From: Phycisphaerae bacterium RAS2
GTDB lineage: Bacteria > Planctomycetota > Phycisphaerae > UBA1845 > UTPLA1
DNA: 64,000 nt
Direction of reading: 5' to 3'
NCBI GenBank assembly: GCA_007753915.1
Contig: CP036352.1
Span: forward strand, 2,418,001-2,482,000
A program made the translations under genes and the position numbers. Shown piece after piece: positions 62,720 through 64,000 of this stretch. Below the pieces are notes generated by a model, which worked only from the letters and a program-made list of their open reading frames with translations, did not search any database and had not been told where the DNA came from. Each line of letters starts with the position of its first letter. Position 1 is the first letter of the stretch.

Positions 62720-63184
62720 ATGACGATGGGTCGCACAACCGCGCTTGCTTTCATCGGAGCTCTGGCAGGAATTGGTTTAAGCGGCTGCAAGCCAAACAGC
62801 CGTCCTCCCTCAAGCAGTAACTGGACCAAGCTGAGAGCAATCTCCATTTGCCCTCAATACGTCAAGTCAAACGATGATTTGAGCGGTCCAACCGAGATCA
62901 AGACAGATGTTTCAATTGAAGATATCGGCGATTTGAATCAATTCGCGGCAATAACAAAGAGCCTGGAGGGAAGCTGGGAAGAACTTGATGGAGCAATCGG
63001 TGCGCTTCCACTCTTGACTTTCGAGGCGACGCGCAACAGCGGCGAGACGGAGTACTTCATGGTCATTGGCGGAAATCATATTCTGCACTCTGGATGGCTC
63101 GCGAGACTATCAGGCGAGCAATCGCAATTCTTTAGAACGCTCGCACAACGGGCCTTCGAACAACATAACAACAATCGTCAATAG
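62720..63184 (+). CDS. Probable lipoprotein, orphan, low-GC
   Basis: A 154-residue protein. ATG 62720 gives a signal with lipobox GIGLSGC near residue 19. The mature part is acidic and hydrophilic (SIEDIGDLNQFAAITK), followed by LLTFEATRNSGETEYFMVIGGNHILHSGWLARL. Composition and codon use look more AT-rich than surrounding genes. No family is recognised. An ATG at 62699 is an alternative start. Possibly acquired. Confidence 0.55.
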   Translation: MTMGRTTALAFIGALAGIGLSGCKPNSRPPSSSNWTKLRAISICPQYVKSNDDLSGPTEIKTDVSIEDIGDLNQFAAITKSLEGSWEELDGAIGALPLLTFEATRNSGETEYFMVIGGNHILHSGWLARLSGEQSQFFRTLAQRAFEQHNNNRQ

Positions 63185-63223
63185 TTTGGAGCCTTGGGAA
63201 AGGTCCGCACAGCGGCCCCTACG

Positions 63224-64000
63224 CTAGGAGCCGCCCGCGGCTTCTAGCTCTTCTTTCGGTCGGCTCTTCCAACGGCGATGGATCCACAGGTATTGCTCGG
63301 GCGCCTGTCGAATCATGTTCTCCATCGCCGCCGAGAACGTCTGCGTGATCCAGAGTAATTCGTCGGGCTGGCCGTCCCATTCCGTCGGATGAATAATGCG
63401 CTCGACGTGAATCTCGTACTCGAACCGTCGCGGGCGCAGCCGCCGGGCGCAGCCGACGATGATCGGCACGCGGTGCGAGATCGCCAGCAGGCCAATGGAT
63501 TTGTACGTCGATGCCTTGCGCCCGAAGAAATCGACAAAAAGTCCCTTGCTTCCGGCGTTCTGATCGGCGATGAAGCACAGCGTCCCGTTATTCTCCAGTA
63601 CCTCCTGCGCCGAGCGCGTCACGCCCTTCTTATACAACAGGCGCAGGCCGCTCCGCTCGCGCCGGTCGAGCAGAAACGAATTGATGTACTCGTTGTCCAG
63701 CGGGCGCATGACCGCGTCGATGTCGAAGCCCAGCGTGGCGAGCGTGTAACCGAGCAGCTCCCAGTTGCCGTAGTGGCCGGTGATCATGATGCAGCCGCGG
63801 CGGGCCAGCAGCTCACGGATCGCCCCCGACAAATCGCCGAGGCAGACGTGCCGCGCCCAGGTCCACTGCGTGATGTAGCGCGGCGCGAGCAGCACCTCGA
63901 CCGCGAGCATGGCGATCTGCTGCATCGAGGCCAGGGCGACCTGCTCGACGCGAGGCGTGTCCCATTCCGGGAAAGCGAGGCGGATATGCGTCTCGGCGCG
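63224..64000 (-). CDS. Lipid A biosynthesis (LpxL/HtrB-type) acyltransferase, N-terminus outside window
   Basis: An inner-membrane acyltransferase transferring secondary acyl chains to lipid A-like precursors. About 259 residues are visible, running off base 64000; the start codon is not in the window. It has the canonical catalytic motif GHYGNWELLGY, the substrate loop NGTLCFIADQNAG, GLFVDFFGRKASTY, and the C-terminal QYLWIHRRWKSRP. Compared with the two atypical paralogues in the window, this one is intact. It is likely the functional enzyme of the set. Confidence 0.92.
   Translation of the reverse strand, partial: RAETHIRLAFPEWDTPRVEQVALASMQQIAMLAVEVLLAPRYITQWTWARHVCLGDLSGAIRELLARRGCIMITGHYGNWELLGYTLATLGFDIDAVMRPLDNEYINSFLLDRRERSGLRLLYKKGVTRSAQEVLENNGTLCFIADQNAGSKGLFVDFFGRKASTYKSIGLLAISHRVPIIVGCARRLRPRRFEYEIHVERIIHPTEWDGQPDELLWITQTFSAAMENMIRQAPEQYLWIHRRWKSRPKEELEAAGGS

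Overview
The window looks like a high-GC chromosomal segment of a Gram-negative planctomycete (Planctomycetota, most likely a Phycisphaerae-type lineage). The evidence is indirect: a string of divergent type II secretion-like pseudopilins including a giant GspK-like protein, several LpxL/HtrB-type acyltransferases, a DUF2752 protein, tiny lipoprotein-like proteins with a GC(F/L)PD motif, and many planctomycete-style intergenic palindromes. There is no prophage, transposase, integrase, CRISPR array or rRNA operon. Most genes are ordinary chromosomal genes, densely packed and often coupled by ATGA stop/start overlaps.

Layout. 1-5.4 kb: a leftward group with a SNF2-family ATPase, a small coupled ORF, a MerR regulator with a cobalamin-domain fold, and a photolyase cut by the left edge. 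5.6-9.5 kb: an orphan membrane-anchored protein, then an SDR / aldehyde dehydrogenase / RidA trio that resembles the 2-aminomuconate branch of kynurenine breakdown, followed by an intergenic stretch holding a candidate structured RNA. 9.5-12.2 kb: a membrane glycosyltransferase and NAD kinase (leftward). 12.5-25.4 kb: GspF plus six pseudopilin-like proteins and a 1359-residue GspK-like protein. The last pseudopilin overlaps phosphoglycerate kinase, which is followed by a histidine-phosphatase-fold protein without its catalytic histidines and a class I fructose-bisphosphate aldolase. A phosphohexomutase converges on this group. 30.4-30.6 kb: tRNA-Val(CAC) and tRNA-Leu(CAA).

30.8-36.5 kb: an SGNH hydrolase, a three-gene ATGA-coupled operon (LPLAT-like acyltransferase, CPBP protease, small membrane protein) and an S9 peptidase. 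36.5-37.7 kb: a repeat-rich intergenic region, a TIR-like protein with a histidine-rich N-terminus, and a long inverted repeat. 37.7-42.2 kb: the overlapping lipA-tmk-holB operon, a universal stress protein and an unknown protein. 42.3-47.7 kb: three unknown leftward genes and a 365-residue protein with only four charged residues. 48.3-51 kb: a LON-domain protein, two tiny lipoprotein-like proteins and peptidase T. 51.3-56.7 kb: an OPT transporter and two MFS/POT peptide transporters, which with peptidase T form a peptide uptake and breakdown island. 57-61.5 kb: a small secreted protein and a leftward envelope operon (DUF2752, two related lipoproteins, a GT4 glycosyltransferase, an acyltransferase-like protein). 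61.7-64 kb: a family 4 uracil-DNA glycosylase, an orphan lipoprotein and a canonical LpxL-type acyltransferase cut by the right edge.

Recurring themes are enzyme folds that have lost catalytic residues (the phosphatase, two of three acyltransferases, the B12-domain regulator, the SDR, the metallopeptidase-like protein) and an unusual richness of short intergenic repeats. The most striking repeats are two arrays of an 8-bp unit that start at the last base of the stop codons of two convergent genes (36500-36539 and 36954-36993).
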